A DNA stretch of 64,000 bases from Podocnemis expansa (taxonomy: Eukaryota > Chordata > Testudines > Podocnemididae): the NCBI GenBank assembly GCA_007922195.1, contig ML681990.1:40065557-40129556 (forward strand). Reading direction: 5' to 3'. The notes below the pieces were generated by a model, which was given only the letters and a program-made list of their open reading frames with translations, made no database searches and was not told where the DNA came from. This document shows, piece by piece, positions 1-11,791 of the stretch; the first letter of the stretch is position 1; each line of letters opens with the position of its first letter. A program made the translations under genes and the position numbers.

Positions 1-1732
1 TAAATGAAAAGACTGCTGTATTAGTTTACTTTCCTATAAAAATATTAAATACTGATTAAATATTTTGTTAGGTGTGGTAGGATAGGGGTGACAAGGGAGG
101 GAAGTGATGAGGTGGCATTGGAACATGAGGAGAGAGAATGTAGGGGTGGCCATGTGGAGTGGCAAGGGAGAGCATGGCAGAGCAAGGAGGCAGTGACAGG
201 GGAGGGCCAGGATGGGGTAGTTGGTTGGCTGGCACCAGGGGAGACTCCCCACACCTTGCCTGGGTCCTGATTTCCTTTCCCCCACTACTCCCTCCACCCT
301 TAGCTCATTTGGCTGGCTCCTGATTCCTCCCACTCCAGCTTACTGGGCACCTGATCCCCCTGCTACTACCCCCTTCAATGCACCTCACCTAGTGGGGCAA
401 GCACACTCACCCTCACTGGAGCTCAAAGGACTTGGCAGTCGCCAGACACTAGAACCCATTTCCTCATCAGGCCATTCTAGCTCTGGGACCGCATGCTTGG
501 ACAGGCATAGGATGGGAGACTTTAAAAGGCCCCTTGCCCAGACCAACCCCAGCATCCAGGTGCACATGGTGGCTCAGGAGGCTTTGCAATATGTCTGGGG
601 CATGGGTTCATGGTCATGTGCCTACTGTGACACCCATGCCTCCATGCTGTCTGGCTTGGGCCTGGATAGGAGGGACTTCTTAAACCAGCACCAGGTTCAA
701 AAGGAGGGACTGCTGAAACCAGTGTCGAGCTCTGGACGGGGGGAGGGTTTAATGCTACTCCCCAGCAGGCCAAATATCAGCATTTGATGGGTTGGAGTCT
801 GGCTTGCAGGCTGTAGGTTGGGTAACCCATGTCTAGAAAAACAAGAAATGGTAGACTAAACCTCATTTTTGTCACTTCCTACAGTTCAGGATGTGACTTA
901 CTGACTTAGTTATAGAGGGTTCTTTCCATTTTGTAGGGCATACCACAATTACAAATATGCAAAATAATCACATTGATCAACTTACTTTCATCATTAAAGT
1001 AAAAAGATAAGAAACAAGATGCAAGAAATTAACCCATGGTTACTTTCATTAAATCTCTTCATCTGTAAATCTTTTAGTAGAGAGCTTTCAACCAAGATTT
1101 CACCTTTGAGACTGTGCATTTCCTGGTGGGGACACTCACCTTTAGGTAAACTAAAACTAAGTACATTTGTTCCAGAGTGAATAGGGAGTCCTACGCCTCA
1201 GTATATCAATCCAACACAGATAAATATGTAAAAGAATTTTATTTGAATTGGTGAATCCTGTTTGGTTTATCACGGATAACAAACAATTTATAACTCTTAC
1301 AAAAACAAGTGTGTGTGTAACTCAGTTACTTAAAAGAAGCAATTTAAGGAGCAGTCCTGAGACAGTCTAGTTAATGACTATTAAAAGTCTTAAATTGAAT
1401 GGCAAAAACTATTTACACAGAGTTAATGTTGGCTATATTTTGCCCCCTCAGAACACTGAGTTGAGCAAAAACTCATATCTGAAAATGAAGAAATACAGGA
1501 TTTATGTTGTCTATGAAACTTTAACTCTGCTCTTTCAGCAGTGCCCCAAAATGCCTGCACCACCGTCTCTCTCTTTCCCAGGAGCTGGCAGCAGTCAATG
1601 GGAGTGATTTGCATCCATTCTAGTTGTAGTCCGTGTCACAGCAGTAATTTGATATTTAGCTCTGTGCAAAAAAAAATCCACTTAAAAACTTTCTGCAAAA
1701 TGCCTTTTTTTTTCAGAGTTCATCTCTGGATG
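1..1732. other. Anonymous DNA, no gene recognised
   Basis: The first part (about 60-800) is richer in G and C than the rest and has short open frames on both strands, but none shows a known domain, a biased composition or a credible splice pattern. 800-1732 is AT-rich. I see no repeat family here that I can name. Confidence 0.5.
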
Positions 1733-1869
1733 CTAGGGTGACTGGATGTCCCCTAGGGTGATCAGATTTTTTCAGTAGAATCCCAATATTTGGAGCTTTG
1801 TTTTATGTAGGAGCTTATTATCCCACAATCCCATCCTGTTTTTTCACACTTACTGTCTTGTCGTCCTAC
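1733..1869. mobile_element. Short TIR element, ctagggtga family
   Basis: The segment starts ctagggtgactgg, repeats the start at 1753 (ctagggtgatcag) and ends tcttgtcgtcctac, an imperfect inverted match. The interior (ggagctt...cacacttactgtct) resembles a short interspersed repeat that I associate with turtles. The doubled start suggests one copy nested at the edge of another, or a local duplication. No target duplication is clear. Confidence 0.42.
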
Positions 1870-3027
1870 CAGAAGACAAGGCTAAAGTGAATGCAAGTTT
1901 TGGTCATTAACCCTGCCTTACCCTCTCATGAGGCTTAGGAAATTTTAGAAAATCTGGACAAACATATGGATTTTAGACAACTGAGAATTGTCATCCATTA
2001 AACAGAAAGGATAAAAGGATTATGAAGGAAAAACATTCCTCTGCATATCTGTCTGCAGCATAACAGGTGTTGAAATGACTGAAGTTACCTGTCCATTTCG
2101 ACGAGATGTTCTCAGCTGACTGAGAACTCTCCACAGAGATGAATAAAACAATAACTCTGAGCTCTGTATAAATTTTCTGCATTCATCTCATTGGTGGTTC
2201 CTAGCCCCTTCTAATTTGTTTAAAGCCTATGATATATATGAAGCATGCCCATTCTCAGTTGTCCACCTGGAGGGACAGGGATTCCCCAGTTCCTTGCTCA
2301 TGCAGGGAGATAGGAGGGGACCTTGGATCTTCCCTGAAGGGTAAGCCGCCACCTTCTCCCCGCACTTCCTCCTCTGAGAACCCAGCTCACATATGGGAAA
2401 GGATCCAACCCTTGTTGATGACCATGGAGTCCCCCCATATCTTGGCATACCCATAAAGGGTGGTAAAAGAGGCTCAGACACACCCAGAGGGGCAAAGGAC
2501 CTCCCATATCCCAGACCATATGAGAGGGCACGGTGAGTTGAGACCTTACCTTCTGCACCCTCCCCCCAAGGGAAATAGTCCCCCAGCTCTGGACACACAC
2601 ACGGGCGAGAGAATTCAGGACTGTGACATGTGCTCCTGCCCCATTCTTTCTCAGTCCTTCTGTCACTCACTACCACAATCTGTGCCCCACTCCCCCACGT
2701 ATCCTTCATGTGAATCTCTTCACTCTCCTACCCCTACTGCTACGTACTACAGCCTCAGCTCTCTCATCATCTATTCCCTCACTTTAATATCCTCAGGAGG
2801 TAGTCACATGCCTAATATCCTTTCTTTACACCACCACCCCTTTCTGACTAAGGAATCTTTTCACTGCAAGCACTATAGGCACATTTCAAACCTGCACAGT
2901 TCCTTGCCTATGCTGTCTAAGAAGTCTGCTTTGCTTCCTTATCTGAGGCTATAAACTGCATAATTGACCTCAGTGATAAGGTACCATGCAGCTTTTTCAA
3001 AGCAAGCCCATTTATTCTTAAAAATTC
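1870..3027. other. Anonymous DNA, no gene recognised
   Basis: 2230-2950 has overlapping open frames on both strands, of 122 to 164 codons, in C-rich sequence. Their products are rich in Pro, Ser and His, show no domain, and the frames shadow one another. I treat them as chance frames. Confidence 0.5.
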
Positions 3028-3186
3028 ATAGAATCATAGGGTTGGAAGGGACATCACGAGGTCATCTAGTCCAACCCCTGCCCACTCCCACTGAATCATC
3101 CCAGCCAGGGTTTTGTCTAACCAGGCCTTATATGTTTCCAAAGATGGCGATTCCACCACCTCCCTCGGTAACCCATTCCAATGTAA
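3028..3186 (-). mobile_element. CR1 LINE 3' fragment
   Basis: It begins ttcatagaatcatagggttgg, the complement of the CR1 3' terminus, and continues with the matching 3' region (catctagtccaacccc, ccaggccttatatg, ggcgattccaccacc). The element reads on the minus strand and is 5' truncated, as most CR1 copies are. It is the same subfamily as the copies at 21.6 and 23.2 kb. Confidence 0.85.
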
Positions 3187-5312
3187 AGTCATTACAGAGA
3201 AAGCTTAGTATAACAGTAAAAGGAACTGTAGGGATGTTAGTGAGCTGGCAAGAGTGCTGTTCTACTCTGACAAAGCTGTCAAACACTACCAAGGGGATTT
3301 ACTGTCATTGCAAGTTTGACGGCCTTTGCTCAGAACCAAAGCACTCATGAATCTGAGAGTCACTACTTTATATTGTTTGAGCCTCTGACCTTGTCCTCAT
3401 GTAGCAAGTAATCAGCAAATAAAGGTCCCCTCTTCACAGTGAAACTCCAGCAAAACTTCAGGATGACTGAGTAGTTTAGCATAACCAGAGAAGGAATATT
3501 TGTATACACCTCCGTCCCTACAGGATTTCTTGGGAAATCCACTTACCTTTAAAAGTAGATGCTTGTCCCTTTGAAGTTTATATAAATTCCCAGGGTTTAT
3601 ATGAGTCGGAGCTCCCCCCAGAGATGTTAATATGTACATAGATATTTTCATTTTTAATATGATGAACTCCTAAAATACTTGGACAACCCTTATTGAATTA
3701 AGTTTAAAATGTGGGAAGAAATAGGCATATCTGCCACACTATTCATCTAATAATATCAGATAGTTATATGGAGGGTTTTATGCTGATAAAGAAATCACAA
3801 ATACATCTCAGAAAAGGGTTATCCATTTTAAGCATCTGAGGGCCCACAAAGTTTTTCATGGGTCAGAAGTAATTAATATCTGTGTAACATTTCCCACCAT
3901 AAATGTTCTCCTTAACATTTGAGGATTGAAGACCGTAGAGCAGTTATAAAAGAATCAGTTTCCATGAGATTATTGTTAGAAGTCTGTTGGGTTTTAACTA
4001 AAAGCTTTCCTTTGGAAAGAAGATGGGTAAAAAGATATCTCCTTTTATGATTCAGTTTACAGTGGTGATAATGTATCTGTAAGTATCACTCTTCATTCTG
4101 AACAGAGAGCACCCTTATGTTCTTATAAAAAGATAAAATCTGTTTTCCTGAGATACATTGTCTTGATGACTTGGTGTGTCTTGTTCTTTGGAAACAAAAT
4201 CTTAGTGCTGTTTGCCACTTTTGATTATATGATTCCTACATATACAATCCTATGTGCTTGTAGTACATTTGCAACTTTGAATTAAAGGGATTTATCCAAT
4301 ATTCTACACAAGTGAAATTATGATAAAATACTCAATTTCAAACATATTACAAAAGAAAATAATGAATAATATTAAGCAAAGTAGGCATTATAAAACTGCA
4401 TTCTAGAGTCTGTGTAAATACCCATAGAGGTAATAGAAAGGGTTTTATGGCTAAAGAGGTGTTATATTCCTTGATACTGAGGACTTGTTCTTGGTTGACA
4501 GAAGGCACTTTTCTTCCTGGAAATGCCCATAATTATTCTGAATATTTCAGGTAATTAAACAAGCATCTGAAACATAAGTATATAAGTTATCATTTTTCAA
4601 GCATCCAGTGTATTAAAATAATTCTAAGCATCTCTTAAAAATTTAGTAAAGGCAACTTTGTAATAATATTATAATTTATTTTATAATAGGTTAATAGCCA
4701 TTTTTGTGTCACTATTGAGATTTATCCCCAGAATGAGAACTTTCCATTTCAGTAGCTATTTGTAAGAAGTACATCTCATTTCAGTGGCAAAAAGGTTGGT
4801 CCTTAGTTTAATGAAAATCCTCAGAACATCATTGTGGATTTCAGAGTGAAATACCAACACTGAATGAGTTCTAGTAGGACTTCTGACTGACTATGCTACT
4901 AGAGAGCCAAAGAATAAATCAAATGGAAGGTTTCTTTCAGTTGGTATGGCTAATGGTGATTCAGGCCATATTCAATTAGCTTTACCTCTAAATAAGCACA
5001 GAATGTTGGTCTAGATCATAAAAATATATGAAGTTCCACTGTTTCTGACGTGGAAAGAGCAGATAGGTTTTTCTTTGTAGATACAAAATGTTTTATTTGT
5101 GAAATAACCTGTGTTAGCAGGGGTACATATGGCCTGACATATCAAGAAACATTAAAATTTTCTGACATGAAATACTTTTTATCCTGAATAAATAATTCCA
5201 TGATCCAGCCCTATTAGTTTGGAATAAATAGTGTTCCAAGTCCTGGAATTCCTAGTCATGGAAGAATTTAAGGGCTTGTTGCTGCTAAACTTTGGGTTTT
5301 TTTGTTTCAGTT
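3187..5312. other. Anonymous AT-rich DNA
   Basis: No gene, RNA gene or nameable repeat was seen. One 79-codon minus-strand frame (3412-3651) has no recognisable features. Confidence 0.5.
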
Positions 5313-5532
5313 AAACAAGGAGTCTGGTGGTGCTTTTAAATACTGACAAATTTATTTATTGCATGAGCTTTCATGGGAGGGAATCACACTTTGTCAGATG
5401 CTTGAAGATCAGGAACTTACAGAATCAAGCACTCTCCCTCAAAAGCTCATGCAATAAATAAATTTGTTAGTATTTTAAAGTTCTACCAGATCCTTGTTTG
5501 TTTTGCCAGACTAGACTAACATGGCTACCCCA
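5313..5532. mobile_element. Penelope-like element tails, inverted pair
   Basis: Two copies of a PLE 3' tail face each other. The left arm (about 5313-5378) reads minus, with ggagtctggtggtgc and aaatttatttattgcatgagc. The right arm (about 5432-5499) reads plus, with gctcatgcaataaataaatttg and accagatccttgttt. The right side runs on into gactagactaacatggctac, the usual distal tail. The same tail lies downstream of the GIY-YIG frame at 28.9 kb, which ties the repeat to PLEs. Confidence 0.75.
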
Positions 5533-5974
5533 CTGGAAATTGATTTCAGTTAGTTTCAAGTGGCTATAATTCTCATCTGCCTGGGAGAAAATGTAGTCAT
5601 CACAAATACTCATATTTAAGCCTAGTGCATTAACCTTGCATCATTTAAATCTCCTGAGAATGTCTCAAGGTAATCTGGAAAATGCAGGATTCTTAAAACT
5701 ATCATATTTAATAAAATTTGTCAGTTCTTTCCTTGAAACATCACATGTATTTTTTAAACTAAAGGCTGAGTTAGTACCTTGATTTGATCCTTTAAGCAAC
5801 TATTAATGTAGAAAGTTTTCAAAGCGTCTTCATTATTGACAACCCCAAACATTCAAAATTCATGAGTCAAGCCTCAAGAAATGATCAGATTGGTTTAGAA
5901 ATCACTTTGGGTATGATCACTATGATAAGACCCATAGCATGGTCACAGCTAGCCCTACTCAGCTAAGTGTTTGA
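5533..5974. other. Anonymous DNA
   Basis: Nothing recognised between the PLE pair and the next repeat. Confidence 0.5.
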
Positions 5975-6120
5975 ACTCATAAGAATGACCATAGTAGGTC
6001 AGAGCAGTGGTCCATCTAGCCCAGTATCCTGTTCTCTGAGAGTGCCCAATGCCAGGTACTTCAGACAGAATGAATACAACAGTTAATTACCAAGTGATCT
6101 GTCCTCTGTCACCCTAGCTC
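5975..6120. mobile_element. CR1-related fragment (gtccatctagcccag type)
   Basis: The stretch contains gtccatctagcccagtatcc, agtgcccaatgccaggta and ccaagtgatctgtcctctgtc in order. I know this as the 3' region of an old CR1-type LINE family common in turtles and crocodilians. The copy is diverged and its ends are unclear. Confidence 0.55.
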
Positions 6121-6124
6121 TTTT

Positions 6125-7540
6125 TGAACCATGTTTTTGTCCTTGCTTAAGGCTGGAGCTCAGGCTTGGAGACCCCACAAAGGGGGAATGTCTCAGCTGA
6201 CATGGGCTCTGAGTCTTTTTGTGCTGTAGGTTTTTTTTTTTTTCTTATTTTGAGTGTGAGTATAAACACATTTTGTCTCACTATAAACAGTGCATGCAAT
6301 TTGCAATAGAAGATTTCAGTGTGCCCTTGACATGCATATTGTGTGTGTACACATGTGGCGGTGCCTAGACACATAAGATATTTTAAAAAATAAGATATGG
6401 ATGGCAGTTCTGTTCAGGTGTGCTAAGAAGAGAGGAAATAGGCCTCTCCCCTCCCTTAGGATAGCCACAGTGATATGTCAGTTAAAGAAAAATACAAGAG
6501 AGTCACCTGACAATGATAAGGAATCAGAGAAATATTAGCTTTCTCCTAGCAGTGAGTGAGAAACTTTATAAGAATTTCTTATCCTTTAAAGTTACTCTGT
6601 AAATCTGCTGGAACTGAATCAAGTCCCTATCCTGCCTGCCTTTCTGCTGTAGATTTAAAATAATATGCATCCTTACATGGAGAACGATACACACCAATTG
6701 GTGCTGTGCATTCCAGAGGAACGTGGTGGGTGGCCATTGCTTCATGCCATCTTCATGCATGAGCTAAGGCTGGCTGGCTGGTCAGACAACACTCTAACCT
6801 TAGCACTTAAAAGCCATAATTTGACCCTTATGTATAACTGGTTTATAATTTGATTTGAATAACTATTTCCATGGCAAGTTGAGCATATCACTTAGAGGTA
6901 TATATGGCCCAAACTGCATCTTACTGCCAGAGGACATGGAACACCAGTGAGTCTCAGTTAGTATGACCAGCTTCTTGCACATCACACAGTTATGATAATT
7001 TATCCAAAAGGTGGCAAGTAGTAATGTATCACTGGAAAACCAATAAATCACTGATCATTAGTATCCTTGCATGATTTAACCTACAAAGAATCATGCAGAT
7101 GTGCTGGAAACTACATTTAGTGTAACTAAAATGTGTTTTAAACTAGGCACGTCAGGGAAAGTTGATAAATAGGCTTTTCCAGAGAAGGAAGAGAGACTAA
7201 CACTTCAAGTCAGTTGTGGCTAAGGCCTGTTCATTTGTACTGGAGACTGCACTGAGATAATTTATGCTGTAAATTTATAAGCAGGGGAGAAGCTAGGTGC
7301 TGACTTTTGGCAGAATAGTATCTAGATCCAGAAGGGAAAAGAAACTTTATCTGGGAATATGCTTTAGAAGAATACATTTCAAAGGTTTACAGAATTATAA
7401 TGAGAAGGAGCAAGCCCTTATGTTATCTTGCACCTGAGGAGTCTCAGAAACTAAGCTCTTTGAGCTGTGCATGTTGGATCCTGGCTAATGACTGGCCAGC
7501 CATGATAGAAGAAAGACTGTGGTGACAAAAACTTCTTTAA
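6125..7540. other. Anonymous DNA
   Basis: AT-rich sequence with short frames only. A T-run lies at 6231-6243. No gene seen. Confidence 0.5.
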
Positions 7541-7544
7541 ATAG

Positions 7545-8045
7545 AAGACTATAAGTGAGATTTTAGTCTTAAAAGTGTGTTACCTTTTTTTTTTTGTAAC
7601 CATTTCTGTCTTAATTCCTTCTACTTGGAATGACTTTTAACTATGTCCTAAGGTTGACAAAGTTGTTTTTACTATAAACCCACTCAGTGCTGTGACAAAA
7701 GGGAAGGTTGCGTTAATGCCAGTTAAGTTAATAAGCTGCTCTGTACTGTCTCTTTAAAGGACCAGTGAACTTAGTTAGGTGCGTCACTGCCACCAAGAAG
7801 GGGGCTGTGCACTCCAGAAAAAGTCATTTTTGGGAGAAGACGTGGTCTAGAAGAGTTTTTTGGTATCACCCAGAATGAAGGAGCCTGGCTGGTGGAAAAA
7901 AGGGTGAGATCTTTGTGCTATAAAGAGGCCGATGGTGTTAGGGCTCTGAGCCAAAGCTGCTTGCATGGAGGCATCCAGGGTTACAGGTCAGGGGTGGCTC
8001 AGCCGCTTAGTGGTCTGGGCTGAGCTCAAGAGCATCACACTACCT
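7545..8045 (+). repeat. Interspersed repeat, copy 1 (possible LTR)
   Basis: 7573-7700 and 63610-63720 share an ordered set of blocks: a T-rich start, cttggaatgac / cttggtgtcac, ttaactatg / tatctatgac, gtttttactataaaccc / gttttactgttacagtaaacc, and cagtgctgtga. Downstream both contain a gctggtgg block. The poly(A)-signal-like centre is compatible with an LTR or a LINE tail; I cannot decide and see no coding part. Confidence 0.4.
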
Positions 8046-8574
8046 TAAGATTTTTTTTCTTTAGCAGAGGAGTTACCTGTGTATGTGGAATATATGTATG
8101 TCTTTGCTGACTGAGCACAAGATTCCTTGGAATTTAGATTTGCAAACATGTTTCATTTAACTAATAGCCTGTTAGTGAGCCATAAATGTTTTCAATTAAA
8201 ATACCACTAATTTCCCATCATATCCCTTTTTTTTCTCTTTGCTAAAGGCTTTCTAATATTATTCCCAGCCTCATCAACATAGCAAAGTTAGGTATTTGTA
8301 AGCATCTATAACACCACTGTTTCTGGAAAGCATGAAGCTTAAACCAGAGAGAACAAACATAAATGGAGTTCACTATACCGAACCACGCAGAGGACAGTAT
8401 AATTGTAGTAGTTAAGGTGTTCTTGTCAAGCTAACCATGCCTTTTATTTTCTAACAACTTAATCAGTGTTATCACCACTGTTGGTCCCAATCAACAAATG
8501 ACTCTCTGCCACAATTTCTTCCAATTGGCCTTTGTTTTCATTTTATGTGACTTTAATGCTCAGAAGATTACTAG
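8046..8574. other. Anonymous DNA
   Basis: AT-rich flank of the hAT insertion at 8583. No gene recognised. Confidence 0.5.
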
Positions 8575-8582
8575 GTTGACAG

Positions 8583-9108
8583 CAGTGTTCCCTCTAAGCT
8601 GCACTGGCGTGCTGCAGCGCAGCGCGCTGCAGCCGCCAGTGCAGGGAAAGCTGCCGGCAGCGCACTGCCGGCAGCCAGAGTCCCTGCCTAGAGCTCCTGT
8701 GGAGCAGGGAGTTTTGAAAACTCCTGCCCAGAGAAGCTCTAACGGAGCATGCCCAGAAATTCTGGGCATGCTCCGTAGAGCTTCTCTGGCCCAGGAGTTA
8801 GGGCAGTCCAGCCCCGAGGTAAGTCTGTGGGGGCTGGGGGGGGGGGGGGAGTGGGAGTGGGAGCAGGGGGGCGTGCTGCGGGGAGGGGCTAGCAGGAGCG
8901 GGGTGGGGGGGCGATGCCGTGAGCAGTGGGGGGGGGCAATGCCGGGGCCGGGGGGCGATCCCGGGAGCAGGTTGGAGGGGTGATGCCAGGGCGCAATGCC
9001 AGGAGCGGCGTGGGGGGGGGATGCCCGGGGGGGGCGGGCGGGGGGGGGGGAGAGCGCAGCGAGCAACAGGAGTTGCTCAGCTGCTTTCTCCCCTTAGAGG
9101 GAACATTG
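8583..9108. mobile_element. Non-autonomous hAT element, GC-rich
   Basis: The ends are inverted copies: cagtgttccctctaag at the left and cttagaggga(a)cattg at the right. The flanks are the same eight bases, gttgacag, at 8575-8582 and 9109-9116, an exact 8-bp target duplication as hAT transposases make. The inside is unusually G-rich (runs of G at 8836-8850, 9014-9050) and holds a near-perfect palindrome at 8721-8797. The frames across it (8498-8983, 8560-9066, 8926-9372) are low-complexity Gly/Pro/Arg and cross the element ends, so I do not call them genes. Confidence 0.9.
8721..8797. repeat. Palindrome inside the hAT element
   Basis: The arms ctcctgcccagagaagctct and the facing agagcttctctggcccagga pair, with ggagcatgcccagaa facing ttctgggcatgctcc at the centre. 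The arms are about 37 bases with one or two mismatches and almost no loop, so the single strand would form a long hairpin. Confidence 0.85.
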
Positions 9109-9116
9109 GTTGACAG

Positions 9117-9393
9117 CACTAGAAACAGAAATGTTCTGACTCAAAAACAGCTCCAGTGTAGACAGCATCATTCCAGTTTATCTCCCCAACTATGGCTCAC
9201 CTCTAGAACTGAAGGAATAATTCAGTCTCTAATCCAGTTTGGCTCTTCTGAGACAGCTATTAGTGGTGTCAATTATTCAGATGGTTTATATGACAGCCAC
9301 CTGTTCATGAAGAACTTGATTCTGGATGCATCTGCTTTACCGTTTGAAAGTGTGATTGTAGTATATATGTAGGCAAACCTGAAGTAGCTTTCA
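9117..9393. other. Anonymous DNA between hAT and DIRS
   Basis: No gene recognised. It is the left flank of the first DIRS element. Confidence 0.5.
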
Positions 9394-9587
9394 TTCTTCT
9401 TCGAGCAGCACTCCTGACTGCTCTACTCTAGGTGTTTGGTGGCCCTGACACCCCAGATCAGAAAATTTTTCTATAGCAGTGGCTCTGGCAGCTGGGGATG
9501 ACAGCGGTGTCTGTTGATTCCCGCCAGTGGTGACGTCACGCTCTCATCTTCCCCGCTGCCGCTCCTCACCCAGTTCCTTTCTACCAC
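9394..9587. repeat. DIRS copy 1 left ITR
   Basis: Inverted match of 14984-15208: ccagtggtgacgtcacgctc here faces gagcgtgacgtcaccactgg there, and cagttcctttctaccac faces gtggtagaaaggaactg. It lacks the roughly 34-base outer extension that the right ITR has. Confidence 0.9.
9531..9538. promoter_or_regulatory. CRE palindrome in left ITR
   Basis: tgacgtca, the exact CREB/ATF consensus site. It lies about 190 bases upstream of the gag start. The same octamer sits in all four DIRS ITRs of this window, although surrounding sequence differs between the two elements. Function is inferred. Confidence 0.55.
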
Positions 9588-9718
9588 CCTAGACTCCAGA
9601 TGGAGTCGGCGGTGGCTCTCCCTCAGGGGAATCTCTAACTGAAAAACAGCAAGAGAGAAGGAATCAGTAGCAGGAAGATTTAAACAACTATAAGAGAGAT
9701 TCTGAATGACTTTACGCA

Positions 9719-11791
9719 ATGCCTAATCCAGCTGGATTTAAACGTTGTGATTCCTGTCACGAAGCAATGCTTCTGTCGGACGGCCATGCTTCGTGCATTA
9801 AATGCCTTGGAGAGGGTCATCTCGCTCATAAATGTCAACTTTGTAAAAAGCTCACGAGTAGAACAAGGAAGGAGAGGGAGCGCAGATTGAAAATCCTGCT
9901 GTTAGAAGGCTCGCTCCGGCTGTCCTCTGAACCCAGTGCCTCTCCTCAAGCTGAGGGAGCGCATAAGCGGTGGTCTGTGAGCTCCTCCCTGGTACCCTCT
10001 AAGAAATCTAAAGGGACCGAATCACAATCACTTCAACCACAGCAGAGCTCTGCCGACCAGCTAAATGACACTCTGGCGGCACCTCCTAGTAAAAAATCTC
10101 ATAAAAGTACAAAAGCCGGCAATGCAGTCTGTAATGCCGCTGCTGACGTTTATGGCACCGAACGTGGTGCCGCCTCTTGCGCGCTCTTTTATTGCGGCAC
10201 CGCAACTGCTGCAGAATGTGTTAGTGCCTCCCTCAGCACCGTTGGCACTGACCCCTTCGACACCATGCTCGGTGCTGCCACTCTCGCTCGCCCCTACACT
10301 GGTGCAGCCTTCCACACCTCAGAGTTCTGTAATGCCAGCACAGCCACAGGCTATTCACACAAATCTCATTGATCAATCTTCTCAGTCCTGACCTACAAAA
10401 CAGTCTAGGAAATCAAAGCATATAGAAGTGACTGAGGACCTCACGGTTCACTCTTCACCAGGGTCTCCTCTATTCCAATCTGAGACTTCTGACAGTGATT
10501 CATCTCCATCATCTCCAATGAGAGAATCTGAATCAGAGCATAATTCAAGGTCGGTGCAAAGCCAGTCATCCCCACAGCAAATGACTCAGTCTGCACCTGT
10601 TAACTATAACTGCACATTACCTTGGACTTCCCCCCCCCCCCCCCCGGGGGGGATATCCACGACAGGGGATGACTGGTATGCCATGGCAATTTTATAATAT
10701 GCCAATACCAGTCAACAACACTGTGGTTAGTCAGCCAGTTGCTCAATCCTCAACAAATGTGGTAGCTCCTGTGTTACCGATGGGGGAATATACAGGAGTC
10801 TGCGAAGGAATCTATCTCACAGGGCAAGAGCGATGAGGATAAACAATTTAAAGATCTGTTTAAAAGAGCGGCAGAGTCTATGGACATTCCGCTAGAGGAA
10901 GCCTCAACTACTCAACACAAATTATATCAGATTTTGCAGTCAGCAGGGTCTAGCAAACTAGCCCTTCCTATGGACGAGGGTATCATAGATCCTGTGAATG
11001 AAATTTGGAAGACACCAGCATCAGCACCTCCATCTAATAAGAGAGCTGATAAAACATATTTCATAGCTCCCAAAGGGAACGAATTTCTTTTTTCCCATCC
11101 TCAGCCTAATTCGCTGGTGGTGGAAGCAGCGAATCAAAGGAGTAGACAATCTTTCTCTAAGGCAAAGTTTTCTAATAAAGAGGATAAAAAGCTACATTTC
11201 CTGGGGAAAAAAGTATATACTTTGGCGGCATTACAACTCCGCATTTTGAATTGTACGGCATTGCTAACCAACTATAATAATAATATATACAGCAAGTTAA
11301 ATGAATGTTTCAATTTTATTCCGCAAGACAAACAAAACCAATTTGCCCCTCTGATTGCTGAGGGTTTGTTGGCTGCTAGAGTTGCTCTCCAAGCATCCTT
11401 AGATGCGGCGGATGTTGCGGCTAGGACGCTCGGAATGGCAGTAGTGATGCGGCATTCCTCGTGGTTACAAGCAGCAGATCTACCTAGGCAGATGCAATGC
11501 ACCATCAAAGATTTGCCGTTTGATAAGGATAGCTTGTTTGAGAAATCGACAGATGCTGTGATGCACGGGCTCAAAGACTCTAGAGCCACATTAAGAACAT
11601 TAGGCATTTATACACCGCAGTTTCGATTCAGAGGTTTCAAGAGTCAGTCTACTAATATTAGATATGGGCAGGCTACATCTAGCCACAGAGTGGATGCGTA
11701 TAGGAATAGAGCTAGACAACAAAGGAGGGGTAGACAAGCAAATCATTCACATCAGTCCTCCCAACCTGGCAATGTGAAACAACAGTTTTGA
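9719..11791 (+). pseudogene. DIRS copy 1 gag (broken)
   Basis: Counterpart of the open gag in copy 2. The start has the zinc-knuckle region: C-x2-C near residues 10-13, then CIKCLGEGHLAHKC (C-x2-C-x4-H-x4-C) and a basic SRTRKERERR stretch. The frame is open from 9719 to 10372, but the frame matching copy 2 shifts near 10050 into the one used at 10065-10391 and 10428-10697, and returns for 10880-11791. A run of about 17 C followed by G at 10629-10650 is a likely slippage site. The last block (10880-11791) carries the conserved gag core with FIAPKGNEFLF and DSRATLRTLGI. It would bind element RNA and form particles if intact; here it cannot make a full protein. It overlaps no host gene. Confidence 0.85.

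Noticed and set aside
221..787. 188-codon frame in the first kilobase
   Set aside because: Opposed by frames on the other strand, no domain, no homolog I recognise, composition follows the local C-rich sequence.
2227..2954. Frames of 122-164 codons on both strands
   Set aside because: They overlap each other on opposite strands and show no conserved motifs.
8498..9372. Overlapping frames of 64-168 codons, and a possible CpG-island promoter
   Set aside because: The GC-rich sequence is a hAT element with an exact target duplication; the frames are low-complexity and cross its ends.
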